A stretch of 64,000 nt of DNA, taken from contig JAPEHQ010000008.1 of the NCBI GenBank assembly GCA_027405735.1, forward strand, positions 930,001 through 994,000. The letters are read 5' to 3'. Below are positions 23,810-36,044 of this stretch, piece by piece. Within the stretch, counting starts at the first letter, position 1. Every line of letters begins with the position of its first letter. The notes under the pieces were generated by a model. That model did not search any database, was not told the DNA's origin, and worked only from the letters and a program-made list of their open reading frames with translations. A program made the position numbers and the translations under genes. The DNA is from Mucor racemosus. Lineage: Eukaryota > Mucoromycota > Mucoromycetes > Mucorales > Mucoraceae.

Positions 23810-26800
23810 TTAGTTTTGATTTTCATTAAAAACAGCATTTAAGCAATGGAATTTACTGCCATATAACGATTTCATTTCTTGGTATGAATATAAACGACTA
23901 TCTAATTCACGAACAGCTATACTTGCTTCATGATTTTCATGGCTGATGCTTTCTAAAATACCTTGTATACGCCATTGGAATGCTGCAGTTCTTGCCATTT
24001 CGTCAAGATGTTCAGAATCAGCATTTCCACAGCGGGCATTGACAGAAGCAGAAGATAAATAATCCACGCGCTCATTAAGAGTCATTGTTTGTGATGGTAA
24101 TATTGCTAATTGATATAAACAGTTTGAAGCTTTCAAATATTCAAATTTCTTTGAATAGAAGCGATGTAAAAATCGAAGTGATTTCTCTTGATCAGGAATA
24201 TACTTTTCGAAATATGGTATCAAATATGGTGTTTCGCATGTTAACAATCTATCGCCCAAACCTTGTGCCAAGAACCAGTCGTAAAGTCGATAATGGAACA
24301 GTTTATCATTACTTCTTAAAGCAGTATCGAATACGTTATTAACATATGCAGTGACATTTGGAACAGGAATATGACCTTGAGGTACCCCATTATTTGATAT
24401 CCAAATGAGATCCTCCAAAGCGGAAAATATGTAGTTGTATGTGTTTAATCGGCTGATCATAAGATTTTCTGTCGTTTCATTTCTTGACGAAGGTGTTTCA
24501 AAAGCTATGATACCTTGGTTTTGAGGATCAATTTTCTGAGCACGCTCTAATGCTAAATCCAGAATGCCAACATGGAAAGAATTTTGTCTGTAAACAGAGA
24601 AAATTGAAGCCAATTTTGCATCAGAGATATACGCTGCTGCTTCCTTAAAGTAAACCAAAGAATGTCTCAGGGAATCATTTCTTTCATGATCTGATTCATC
24701 ATATGTTGCACGTCGAAGATATTCCATACCCTAGTAACCCAAAAAAAAAAAAAAAAAAAAAAATTAATACATTGCTTAAATACAAATCTATTCAACTTAC
24801 CTTGAAGAAAGATATATCATTGGCGCCAAAGAAAGAGTTACAAAATCTTTCTAAATGTCTACTGACAAAATCAGAACTACCTTGAGAGTAAGTGGATACA
24901 TATTTTGAGATAGCAGCAATGACAAGTTCGCGAGTCAACTCTCGACCTTGGGATGTAGTGAGGATTGTGCTGATGTCCAAACCATAGATCGCTGCTTCAT
25001 GTTGATTTTTTAAGCTATTTGCAGTATATTAGATGTATAGCCCCATTTATAAACGCATAATTGTATACTTACTGATCAGAAATAATCGATTGCACTGTGG
25101 AATCAAAGAGGAATTCGATAAATGATAAAGCCTCGATACATTGTATAAGCATCAAATATAACTCATGTGCTGATTTTTGCTCGGCCTTTGAATGATGGTT
25201 AGTTTTTACATCATATATTGACCCTGTATGAATAACTCACCAATTCTAATGATACAAGGTTGCGATCAACAGCTTGAAATCTTGGGTTTGATATATTTGC
25301 TGAATTGTGAAATTTGGGATTGCTGTAAAGATTTAGATTAATTACAAGACGAAATCGATATTATTTAAAAAATACATTACTGATCCATAAAATCCTTCAA
25401 CTGTAAAAGATTCTCTTTGGTATTTGATAATATGTTTTGGATTTGAGTATTAACAAGATAAGCATTAGCATCAGCACCACTACAACGAGATTAGTATAAA
25501 AAAAAATAACAATGGTATAAATATATAACTTACTGATTAGCAAAAGCCTTCAACTTCCATACTGGTGATATAATTCTAGCAAAATAAAGAACAAAACCAT
25601 CGTGCTTTCCACTGTATGCGACATCTGTTTGACCAATTGCACGGCCTAAATGATTACCAGGAACTTGCGTTGAAAAGGTAGAAGTTGGTAAACCACCATA
25701 TGCAAAGAATGTGTCATTGGCCTTCGTTACAATATCTTTTTCATCACTGGAGCATACTATAGATAAACACATTGCACAAGATTCTACTTGACCATATCTT
25801 TCAAAAAATGATTGTGTCAAGGCTGTATCTGGTGCTTCACGAGCCTTTAAAAGAATTTTATACAAAATATCCACAGGTCTCAACTTGTTGAAAAATAATA
25901 CAGAAAGTGTTGTAAGGGCAATAAATTGTCTAGGTGGTGATGCCCATTGTTCAGAGATTTCGTTTATATAATGGCGACCAACAAGATGTTGGTTTGTTTC
26001 AGTAATAGACATCACTGTCTCTTCAATGTCAACCGAAATGTCTGTTTCCGAGTAGGTAGGTTTATTAACCTATTCAATTCTCCAAATATCAGTTTTCGAA
26101 TCTATCAAAAAAATTATAAATTTCATTCCTTACCATTGTCATCATTCCAATATTTGAGGAGGGGGGTTGTGTTGTGGTTGCAGATTTTCCAGATGTCATA
26201 GAGTCAATTCGAAGTGTAGCAGATGTATCAGTTTTAGGACAAACAGAGATACAAATTCCACAATCATAATAAGTTTGGACATATGTTGGTGCCAATTGAC
26301 CAACAGGTCTAGTCAAAACAGGAGGAGGCATACGAACATGCCCTAATTCTAATGTAGTTGGTTGTGCGGAAAAATTATTGATACCACCCATGACACGGAA
26401 CGAATCTCTATGATGTGAAAAGTATAAGCGAAATCCAGTAATTGTGATGGCCATCAAATGTATGCGCTTTGATTCGGCTTTTGAGATAACATGGATGGAT
26501 TCAATTTCAAAATCAGAGGAGGAGAAAATTCGAGATTGCTGGCGGCAGGATCGCATTGCATCTTCTTTGATAGTTGTAAGTGTAAAAATTGATTTATAAT
26601 TGTTGGTAGGATCTCCCAAATAAATCACTTCGATTGCATCAGTACTTTTATATAATACATACAAAACCTTTCGCTCATTGTCAATTACAAAAGAACGTGC
26701 TATCCACAGTTGTTAGTAAACAAAAAACCGAACATTTTTATAGATATGCTCACCCTGTGGTTTAGCTGACATAAAATAACGAACATGAGGTGGTAAATAT

Positions 26801-27743
26801 GACATCAAAGATGATTCTGATCTATTGATCAATCTGCATTGTTTTGCGAACCACTTCATAGGATTCTAAATAAACAAAAATTTAGTGTCTATCATTTAAT
26901 TTGATAATATTAAGCTCATACATTATAATCGATTTCGTAGATCGATCCACTTTTACCAATCGTAAAAATTCGACCATCATCTGTACCTCCAATTTGTTCC
27001 ATCTGTTCATCGTCTGCTGGCATACTCATGTTTGTTGCAAATAAAGATATAGTATCTAAACTTGTTCCTGATGGTGTTTGGTTGGTGGAAACAGCTAAAA
27101 GAATAACTTGAAGTGGTGTTGAAAGAACCAAAACATGTTTGATGTGATCACCAAATACATCTGGTTTAGGTTTTACTAATTCAACCTTGACAATGATTTG
27201 ATCTTGGTCAGAATATTCATAATAATCGTTTCTAGAGGTACATTAAGTTAGTACATTGCAGATTCTTTGCATAATGGGAATTTCAGGTTTCAATAAACTC
27301 ACTCATCAGTTAAACTCCAAATATATAAATTGCAATCAATTGTCAACCAAGCTCGACCAATTTCAGGTAATAACCCCATAAAACAACGGCATTGAGTATC
27401 AGAATCTAAAGATTATTCGTTAAAAAGAGTATCATAAAATAGGCATTTGTCCTTACCAACAACTCTGTCAAAAAATCGCTTAGGAATGGGAATCTTATTA
27501 GTTTGAACGAATTCTTCTTCGGGACTAAGCAATGGTTTAATGTAAGACTCAGAAGGGGCGCCTACAAAATCATAAAAAAAGTTTTGATTTAGTATGCGCA
27601 CAGACATATACATATTCCCTGTATATACCATTCAACAATGAAGCCAAGTCAGGAAAATCTTGGTCGCGGTTAATGACTTGTTCAAGGACCTTTCCTGCGT
27701 TGATACTAGTCTCTTGTGTGTTGGTTGATGGCTTTGTATTCAT
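23810..27743 (-). CDS. Nucleoporin Nup155/Nup170 homologue, C-terminally short
   Basis: Twelve exons (27743-27629, 27561-27457, 27405-27303, 27231-26922, 26865-26754, 26699-26134, 26069-25534, 25479-25381, 25322-25241, 25185-25073, 25014-24801, 24730-23810) give about 1091 aa. The N-terminal half has the non-repetitive beta-propeller sequence of the family (IPIPKRFFDRV, GLLPEIGRAWLTIDCNLYIW, DGRIFTIGKSGSIYEIDY, NPMKWFAKQC); the second half is the alpha-solenoid (GRELTRELVIAAISKY, FYSKKFEYLKASNCLYQLA, LNERVDYLSSA). The product is an inner-ring scaffold protein of the nuclear pore that also anchors it to the membrane. Family members usually have about 1300-1500 aa; this one stops soon after LDSRLYS, where the last few hundred residues of the solenoid would follow. 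No further exon is visible in the 140 bp left before repeat copy B. The loss may be caused by the repeat insertion or may be natural in this lineage. Confidence 0.88.
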
Positions 27744-28794
27744 TATTTCAAATCGTATTCAATGTAAATAAAGCTCGGAGAAACAGAATACGAGAATATA
27801 AAAGATCTAATGGTGTATACTATTCACAAAAGCAGTGGAAGGGCTCTCAATGTCGCTTCCATTGTACGCGGTTCACTGAACTGAAGCAGACTTTTTGTGA
27901 CATCATTTCACCACAGTCTTCTCGCACAGTCACCATAGCGTATAGTGGAATGCAATGTTGAAATGCATGAACTGATTATTGACATTATGAGGATGGTTCA
28001 AAACTTGAAATTGCAGATATAGGTTCTGTATAATATGTTACAATTGTATTTGTTTTCAAAGAAATATTGAGAGTTTATCTCCCTTCAAACCTACGAATTA
28101 TTGGCGGATGTTGTTGTAGTGACATGTTTAGTTTTTATATTGCGTCGATTTTGTTGATGCAATACTCATTTTAGAGCATAGTAGCATATCATAAATTATA
28201 CTCAAAGTATAATTCCCTGATTGGACCATGTATATTGCTAAAATTACATATATTAATCCATCACTCAACGTGAAAATTATCAAAATTATGGCACGTTGAC
28301 ATTACTTATATATGCCAGTTTAAAAATCGGAGCGCAAGTACTTTTTATTTTGTAATCGTAAAAATAAAAATATCGCCATGTACCGTAGATGTTATATTTA
28401 ATGCTTTCAAAATTCTCATAACTTTTAAATGCGATATGTGTTGAAACAAATCCTTTAATTCAGGTAGAATGGCCAAATTCTATCAAAACGGAGATTGAAT
28501 TGCTTTTCCTGAATATTGTATTTCAACAAGGTAATTGTGATGGTAGATTCAAAAAATCCTGGAAAGGGAAAGTAAATCAAGTCAAATATTCAGCGTGCCA
28601 ACATATTCTGCCTAAAATCACTACGTATTATCCATAAAAATCAAAATTTGAGAAAAAAGATCCTGTTTATACAGATAAAAGCTACCTTTGAGTACAAATA
28701 TTCAGTCTGAAATGCTATTTTAGTTAAACTCCAGTCAATGGAATAGAATTCCTTTGTTTATTTTGTACCTCTTTTCTTCTGTAAATTTCATAAC
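27744..28794. other. Intergenic between Nup155 and the TVP38-like gene
   Basis: Divergent promoter region of about 1 kb with no gene. Around 28365-28420 there is faint similarity to the start of the interspersed repeat (GCCATGTACC...GATGTTATATTTAAT), too weak to call a copy. Confidence 0.45.
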
Positions 28795-29731
28795 ATGCTA
28801 CAAAAGAAGAGCATCCTTACAATAGGTGCTGGTATAATTGTATCGGTGATAATCATCACCACATTTGCTATACATCGCGCGACTATTATGGATTGTATGT
28901 GGTAGAATGTATTCTTAATTTATACTTTTCCTTGTTTTAAAACAAATATTTTTAGTTATACAATCCGTTGCAGTTGAATTGCGCACCCAACCTTACAGTT
29001 CCCTTCTCTTGACATTGCTCATTATAGTTACCTCTGTGCCGCCTATGATAGGTTTTACTTTTGCTTCAACGCTCACTGGTTTTATTTACGGTTTCCCTGG
29101 TGGTATATTTCCTGCGCAAGCCGGTGCCTTTGTTGGTGCTATTATTGCATTTGGACTCATTAAAAAGTACAATTTCAATCGATTTATTCGTTTATCTCCT
29201 TCAAAGCAGGAAAAATATACTGCAATTCAAGAAGCTATTGAACAAGGTGGTTTCAAGGTAAAAAAGGTTTTTGTTTTTTAATGAATGATTACATAATACT
29301 TACAGTACTCAATCAAGATGATCATGTTAATTCGCCTCAGTCCAATTCCTTGGCCAATTCAAAATATGTTGCTATCAATTTTACCAACTATTTCAACGCA
29401 ACAATTTGTATTGGCCTCATTCTTATCATCATTTAAAGTATCTGTTGAAGTGTGGATCGGATCACAACTAGCAGATATATCAAATCCAAACTTACCACCT
29501 TCTGCACATCGTATTGCGATGATGGTAATGGGCGTTAGTGTGTTTATTCTAGTTGCAGTAGCCTGGTGGCTTTATAGATTGACAATGCAAAAAGTAGATG
29601 AAATAGCGTTGGGTCGTTTAGGGGAATCATATCATCATCATAATGGTTTACATGATATGGTATCAGTTGTTTCTCATGGCACATCAACCCCATCATCAGG
29701 TAACCAAAGTCCATCGAAAAAAGAAATGTAA
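28795..29731 (+). CDS. TVP38/TMEM64-family (SNARE-associated) membrane protein
   Basis: Three exons (28795-28894, 28956-29257, 29306-29731) give about 275 aa. Seen: an N-terminal membrane segment (SILTIGAGIIVSVIIITTFAI), then a hydrophobic region with the family pattern TFASTLTGFIYGFPGGIFPAQAGAFVGAIIAF near aa 65-100, the R-x-SPIPWPIQN motif near aa 143-153, and a last membrane segment (MMVMGVSVFILVAVAWWLY). This is the DedA-like fold of Tvp38/TMEM64, proteins of the late Golgi and ER with suspected lipid-scramblase-like roles. The tail is His/Ser-rich and cytosolic. The gene ends 41 bp from the convergent neighbour. Confidence 0.85.
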
Positions 29732-29772
29732 AATCAAGAAAGATTACAATAAAAAACATATTTATTATTGAA

Positions 29773-30225
29773 TTAAGCGCTAGGAAGTATAATTTGTGGA
29801 AATTTTTGATGACATTTTTTACATACAGTCTCTCTTTTACCTCTGTAACCACAACAGTAAGGTATGATAAGTATTGCAAATAGCAATGATGACACGGTTA
29901 AATGCATTCGTAAATCATGATAACCGCCATCTTTACATGTTGGTCCTAAAGATTGTTCGATTTGATGTCTTTGTGCGATAAATTGCGGGATAATTGGATT
30001 TCCTTGTGCATCATACCCTTGAACTCCCTTTGCTTCTGCGGGTGTTGCACCTACAACGCCTGGATATCCCTTGCCATGGCTACTCTCAATTTGCTGCTGA
30101 ACCTGCTGCTGCTCTTTTTGCATTGGTGTTATGCCATTTGTATTTGAGACACCATATCCCGGCAAAGTGTTGCTGTAATCTTTTGAATTGTCATTATTAT
30201 TAAATTGTTTATTATCGACATTCAT
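29773..30225 (-). CDS. Small membrane protein with C-terminal Cys motif, possibly LITAF/BRI3-like
   Basis: A single exon of 150 aa from the Met at 30225. The N-terminal two thirds are Asn/Gln-rich and disordered (PGYGVSNTNG, QKEQQQVQQQIE). The C-terminus has one hydrophobic segment (HLTVSSLLFAILIIPYCCGY) flanked by a single Cys (TCKDGGYHDL) and by VCKKCHQKF. A hydrophobic stretch between Cys motifs recalls LITAF/BRI3 membrane-zinc domains, but the first Cys pair is incomplete, so the assignment is tentative. An upstream in-frame Met at 30357 would add a very hydrophobic leader and an Asn run encoded by an (ATT)n microsatellite at 30248-30270; I consider that the less likely start. Confidence 0.6.
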   Translation of the reverse strand: MNVDNKQFNNNDNSKDYSNTLPGYGVSNTNGITPMQKEQQQVQQQIESSHGKGYPGVVGATPAEAKGVQGYDAQGNPIIPQFIAQRHQIEQSLGPTCKDGGYHDLRMHLTVSSLLFAILIIPYCCGYRGKRETVCKKCHQKFPQIILPSA

Positions 30226-30395
30226 TTTAGTAGACAAGAAAGCTTTATTATTATTATTATTATTATTATTGATGAAAGAGGAAATTGTTTTAGAGAAAAA
30301 GAAAGAGAAACAAAAAAGAAAAACGAAAATGATGCAATCAAAGTAATGATTTAGCATGAATTCAAGTGATACATGAGGAAAATATTTTTCTTGAT

Positions 30396-31948
30396 TTAGA
30401 TGGGCAAAGGGCTCTGACAGATCACGCCGCTACTACTGTTACTACTGCTGCTACTACTGCTAGTATTATTTTCTTCTTCCTTTGATCTTTCCTCGGCTTT
30501 CAAGGCTTCTTTTTGCCAATTAGAACATAATAATATAACAACAGTGATTAAACAAGCAACAATCAAAGAGCCTGCCAATGCAGCCCACAAACCAGATAAT
30601 CCCCAGCCATTACGGAAGCAAAGCCAAAAGCCAATGGGTAAAGCGGATAGATAATAAGAAGCCAAATTACACCAAGCACCTACATGTTGACGACCCATAC
30701 CATTCAATACACCATCTGCTACACCAGCAATGTTATCAGCAAATACAAATAAGGCCACCAAAGGTAAGGCACGTGCTACAAGATGGGCTACTTGGGTATC
30801 ACTGGTAAAAATATAGGCCCATTGCTTTCGAAACATGAGCAATGTCATGCTGTTTAAAGCGCCGACTGCAGTGCCAACGAACAAAGCAGTGCGAGCAGCA
30901 ATACGTGCTTGTTTAGGACGTTGAGCGCCTAATAAATTACCAACACGATTAGCGGAAGCAATACCGACACCGAAAGCTAATGTGTATAAAGCAGTAATAG
31001 AAGTTAAAATGATACTCATAGCGCCCAAATTAGGTGTATCAATCCAACTAGCACCTAAAGCGACAATTTCATATGCCCAAGTCTCTGTACAGATCAATAA
31101 AATACCAGGGATAGCTAATTTAGCCATTGGACCCCAATGATTCATATTAAAAGCTGCAGAAGTAGACCAAGCAGGCCATGCTTGATAACCATCCACACGG
31201 TAAATATAGAGGGCCATTAACAATACAATCAACCAGTATGAAAGGCAACTAGCCATTGGAGCACCACTAAAACCAAAAGAAGTAGCTGGAATCCAGACCA
31301 TGGCATAATTTAAAAGTAAATTAAGTGGTGTTGCTAATAATAAAACCATAGTAGGAGCACGGAAAATGCCTTGTGCTTGTAACATTTTCTTTAACGCTTC
31401 AAATAAAGCAAAAGCAGGAGCAGCCAAGATCATCCAACGAACGTAATGACCAGCTAATTGTGCTACAACGGGATCTTGACGTAAGAGTAAAAAGATATAT
31501 TCAGCATTCCACCAAATGCCTACAATGGGAATATACAAAAGAGACATAAAAGCAAGGCAACGTTGAACATGAAGGCCAACAATGGTTTTATCATCTGAAC
31601 TAGTAAATGATTGAGAGCAAAGTGTATCTAATGATAAAGTAGCACCAGTTGCTACAGATAAACCAGTAATAGTAACAAACATACTACCCAGTGTTGCAGA
31701 TGCTAATTCATTTGCGCCCTATTTTAATACATTTGATTTGTAAATACATGTAAATATATAAACAAAAACAAAAAAAAACTTACCAAATGCCCTGCAGTAA
31801 TAATGCTTACACTTTGTAAACTATTTTGCAATAAATAACTTATTACCAAAGGCATGGCATTCTTGAGTAACCATTTAAACTCATGTTTATAACTTTTTTT
31901 CTGGTTTCTTTTATTTATCAAAAGAGTTGATTCTGTTACTATTGACAT
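30396..31948 (-). CDS. MATE-family multidrug/toxic-compound extrusion transporter
   Basis: Two exons (31948-31784, 31718-30396) give about 495 aa, the usual size for eukaryotic MATE proteins. About twelve membrane segments can be counted. Family landmarks: NAMPLVISYLLQNSLQSVSIITAGHLGANELASATLG (aa 30-65), SLDTLCSQSFTS, LQAQGIFRAPT, PLNLLLNYAMVW, the second half PGILLICTETWAYEI, GVGIASANRVGNLLGA and ADNIAGVADGVLNGMGRQHVG. MATE carriers export organic cations and drugs in exchange for H+ or Na+; the substrate and membrane here are unknown. The C-terminus ends in a Glu/Ser-rich cytosolic tail encoded by AGC/AGT repeats. It is divergent from the mS41 gene. Confidence 0.92.
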
Positions 31949-32549
31949 TATTATTGTTGAATATGATATTGGATGATGATATGATTAAAAAAAAGAGATT
32001 ATTTTTCATTCAATTGCTTTTTTCTTGATGCAAAATTTACAATAAAAGGGGTTATGATTAAAGAGAGAAAAAGGAACCGATTGGCAAAGAAAAAAGCTTT
32101 TTTATATTAAAATTTTTGATTGGAAGGAGCATCTCCGAATTGAAAAATGCTTAAACAATTTGTATTCAAAATGCCACTGTATTACATTGTAAAGTGATAA
32201 AATTGCCTGATTAAGTAATGAGTATCAACCTTATGAGTAATCAAGCTCATTATGCACCACTAAGCAACGTTGGCTTGTGCTTAATACTCAAATAATATAA
32301 GACTAAGAAAGATCAAGATGATCTGATGTTATTTTATCATTAATCAGTTATCTATTAGTTTCACAATTTTATTACGGCATTTTTTACACATTTGGAAAGA
32401 AATGGACAAAATGTATATCTCTCAACTGCGATTCAACTGTTTACACGTGACCTTCGGGGACCATTTCAACTAATCCCATCAATACCAGGGCATTAGAAAC
32501 AAACACTGCTTTTTTGTCATTCACATATCAACATTTAGAATTATAAATT
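31949..32549. promoter_or_regulatory. Divergent promoter region between MATE and mS41 genes
   Basis: 600 bp of AT-rich sequence between two divergent start codons. No gene is seen and no specific operator can be named. Confidence 0.4.
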
Positions 32550-33043
32550 ATGCTTGCTTCTATCCGTTCTTCTTTGATTCGTGGTGTTAGATACTCACAT
32601 ACTGCTGCTATCAACAATACTATCCCTGCTCCTCGAGGTAAATTTACAATATCATGGATTTTTAATTCAAATTATAATAATCTATGTTTGATTCTAGGTC
32701 AAATTCAAGATGTCCCTACATTTTTAAAGGCTATTGGCCGTGGCTGTGATGAAGTTGCTGGCAAATTCGAGGTAATTCATTAATATGTTATTAATGCCGA
32801 TTTACTTATATTTTGGTTAGACTTGGGATCAATTATTTACTACTGGTAGCCGAGTTATGAAAACTGACATGGGTATTAGCACAAAGCAAAGAAAGTAAGA
32901 TCGAAAAAAAAAAATTTGACAGGTCACCGTTACCATGGCAACTAATTTAATATAAATGCAGGTACATTTTAAGCTGGTTACAGAGATATAGAAACGGTGT
33001 TGAACCTTATGCCATTGCTGTTCCTGGTCCCAAGAAGAAGTAA
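32550..33043 (+). CDS. Mitochondrial small-subunit ribosomal protein mS41 (IGR-motif protein, Fyv4)
   Basis: Four short exons (32550-32637, 32698-32771, 32821-32894, 32962-33043) give 105 aa. The first exon encodes a basic, Ser-rich presequence (MLASIRSSLIRGVRYSHTA) suited to mitochondrial import. The rest is the IGR domain: DVPTFLKAIGRGCDEVAGKFETWDQLF..., with the hallmark IGRGC near aa 42, and a basic C-terminal half KQRKYILSWLQRYRNG. In yeast the homologue Fyv4 is a mitoribosomal small-subunit protein. Each splice join restores the conserved sequence. It is convergent with the Rieske-domain gene, 105 bp apart. Confidence 0.9.
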
Positions 33044-33148
33044 ATCAATTAAAAATTAGTAGAAACAACTTTATTGATCGAATGAATGAATAAATAAATA
33101 TATAAAGAGAAAAAAAAACCTCAAAACTACTACTGTTATGAATATAAA

Positions 33149-34369
33149 CTACCAATCATTCACTTTACATGGATTAATAGATTTGCCACCTTTTGCAGCG
33201 AATCCAGTGTCTAAACTAAAATTCCAATTATGTTTTGTACAGATCAAATTACGTCCGACAACTTGACCCCAACTAACTAAATCAACTCTTTTGTGTGGGC
33301 AAAATCTATCTGCTTCAAATACATCGCCATTACCTGTTTGTATACGAATGCGATTACCACTGACAGCTTTGATAGGACGACCAGTAAATACTTTAGGTGT
33401 CTTTTGAAGTACTTGTTGTTGTTGTTGTTGTTGTTGATTTTTAGGCTTTTTTTCATCGCTATCTGATTCGCTACTAGAAGAGCTGCTGCTGCTACTACTA
33501 CTGCTACCGCTAGATGTACTTGATTCACTACTATTCACCATTTGCTGTCTAGAAGGAGTGCCTACAGCAATTGGATCTAATTCAGAAAAAGAAACAGATT
33601 TCTTTGTACCATTAGGAGAAGTAGGTGACAATGGTTCCTCAATGGTAGTATCGACCTTTAAATTTTGAATTGTGTTACGGATAGTTTCAGGATCTTCGCT
33701 AACGCCTTCACTGAACAATGGCTTTTCATCTCTACCGTTATCAGACAATGGAAAACTACCACTTGATATAGGTGAGCCCAAGTTCTTCATCTTTTTCTTC
33801 TTTTCTTTCTTTTCCTTTTTCTTTTGCTTTTTCTTTTCCTTTTTATCTTTTTTGTTTTTCATTGGAATGCCTTCAGGATTTAATGCTTTTCTCAAAAGAT
33901 CCTTGACAATGGGTAATAATCCAATTACTTTCCAACTGCCATTTGATAATTCACGTAAATCACTGACCTAAATAGTATAATTTTTAATTAAAATGAAAAA
34001 AAAAAGGCCCTTAAGTGATCATCATGCATACGTAATACAATCGATTTAGTTCCATAGTTTGAATATCTTGATTAATTTGTTGTTCGGACCATTTATGATC
34101 TTGACCAATTTGTTCTAATAAAGTAGAAGTTCTCTATCTCTCTTATTAATGAATGGAATTATAATAAATTTAATATTTGCATATACCATAGAATCAGGTA
34201 ATGGCACATGTTGATTATCTAAATATAAAAATAACCAAGATATGAAACAAAAATTCTTTAAAGTTTGTTATTATTAATATCTACCCATACTAGAAGAACT
34301 TTGGTTTGCAAGTCCAGATGCAAGATAACTTTCAAATAGATTATAACCTCCTCCTTTGTTTTTACCCAT
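33149..34369 (-). CDS. Rieske [2Fe-2S]-domain protein with low-complexity middle
   Basis: Four exons (34369-34285, 34218-34187, 34133-34032, 33967-33149) give about 345 aa. Seen: a short N-terminal region (MGKNKGGGYNLFESYLASGL), a helical segment (WSEQQINQDIQTMELNRLYY, VSDLRELSNGSWKVIGLLPIVKDLL), a Lys-rich stretch of more than 30 residues, then Ser and Gln runs, and a C-terminal Rieske fold with the two ligand pairs CPH and CTKH, spaced C-x-H-x17-C-x2-H. These residues should hold a 2Fe-2S cluster. The Rieske domain at the end of a long disordered protein is unusual for a catalytic oxygenase; no partner oxygenase domain is present, so an electron-transfer or regulatory role can only be guessed. 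The second exon is 32 nt. Confidence 0.8.
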
Positions 34370-34473
34370 TTTTAATGTAAGATTGTGTGAGAAAAAAAAA
34401 AGAGAAAAAGAAACAAAAGAAAGGGAGCAAAATAATAGAGATTTGTTTTATTTATCATGATAAACCTTTTGTT

Positions 34474-35417
34474 TTATTCCTTTCTTTTGCAAGGTGAATG
34501 TGACTCTTTAAACTCTTGAATACGGTAATTTGTTAAGGATAAAGCATTCAACAACTCATTGACTTGATCATCGTATCTATCAAGGACTTGACCAAACTGT
34601 AATCCCTTTTCGTTTGCTGTTTCCAAAATACTTATTAACTCTTCGTAAATAGATTGATTTTCAATGATTTCTTGTTTATGGAATTCAATGTTGGCTTTAC
34701 ATTTGGTCATCTGTTGCATCTTCTGGTCGATCTTTTGAGCTTGTTGATTCTTTGACTTGAGATCTTTACGAGCAGATTGAACTTTATTTGTTAATTCTTC
34801 TTTTTGTTTAATTGCATCTTGTAATTCTTTTTCCAATTCTTTTAATTTTGAACTAGATGTGCTTGTAGTTGTTGGCTTTGTAATGGTAATAGGTTCAAAA
34901 TGTGAAAATTTTGGTTCTTTGCGATGGTGTATATTGATTTTAGATTCGGGATATTCAAGTGATTTTTCAATTGAGTGTGGTGAAGGTGACCGACGAGAAT
35001 TTTCTGGAGTATATACAAGTACGTCTTGCTCTTTTTCTTTTTTATAAGTAATTGCATTTGCTGATTTATCTGTTTCTACTTGTAGCTGGAGGATAAAACG
35101 GTTTAATATACTTGTCTACTATTTAAATCACTCATTTACCTTTGTACGGCTAATATTTGTTTCCCTTAATCCAGGTTTTGAAATTAGAGTGGTATTGACA
35201 TGTTTGGAAGTGTCCTATAAAGCAAGTTTGATGTTAGGTTATAGATTTGATTGTGAGCTAGTTTGTTGGCAATACCTTGCTGTTGATAATTTTGCTTGCA
35301 TCAAACAATGCCTTTTGCTAAAAGAATTTATTAATTTCGATTAATATTATATGTTGATCTATCATTTACATTCTCTCTCTTTTCAGATAATGGCATAAGG
35401 TTTTCTTTCGTACTCAT
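34474..35417 (-). CDS. Coiled-coil protein of unknown function
   Basis: Four exons (35417-35370, 35317-35276, 35214-35140, 35085-34474) give about 258 aa. I do not recognise the family. The N-terminal 100 residues are basic and Ser/Thr/Pro-rich (TPENSRRSPSPHSIEKSLEYP), with possible proline-directed phosphorylation sites. The C-terminal 140 residues form a strong heptad pattern (LKELEKELQDAIKQKEELTN onward, through KMQQMTKCKANIEFHKQEI) and end in a short basic tail (CKRKE). The design resembles small spindle or kinetochore coiled-coil proteins, but that is shape only. The stop lies 104 bp upstream of the Rieske gene start on the same strand. Confidence 0.72.
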
Positions 35418-36044
35418 AGTTTTATTATTATATAAAGGGAAAAAAGAGAAACGGTAGATACAAATAAGATAAATACAATTTTTTTGCTGGTGACTGGTTG
35501 CATCAAGGTAGGCGCGTTCAAATATCTGCGCTCTTTTGGTTGCATTGGTGCAGTACTTGTAGTCTGTGTGTGTATTTTACTTTTTACGTAAACAGAGATC
35601 CAAGTACTGCAACTTTTCGTATCAAATCACATCTCAAAATATAGTTAATTGGGCTTGATTAATGAGATAGAATGAAATACTCTAAACAAAAGATGTTGAT
35701 TTGTTTTCTGGTATTCATTGTTTTTCAAGTGCTGAGCGTGAGACCATTTCCGCTTCAAAACTTTTAAAGCAAATAATATAAAGCTATGCCTGAGATACTA
35801 CTTTTTGCACTCTGGAATATTCTTAAACTTTACGATAGCTCAAGTGTATGCATAAATTTTTTAAACGTTGAAAAAAGACGCAAAATTGGCACAATTATTT
35901 TTTAATTTTTGCGAGACTTTGGCCGACGGCCCACTGTTATTAATGAACCAAATAAGCAAAGACTATTAAATACTTGGAAAATGCACCATACTTATCTTTC
36001 TGAAAATAATTGTACATATCTCCTAGAAACTCAAAAATAGGTGA
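35418..36044. other. Intergenic before repeat copy C
   Basis: Promoter side of the coiled-coil gene followed by AT-rich sequence. No gene seen. Confidence 0.45.

Noticed and set aside
28365..28420. Seventh copy of the interspersed repeat
   Set aside because: Only about 50 bp of weak similarity; could be chance in AT-rich DNA.
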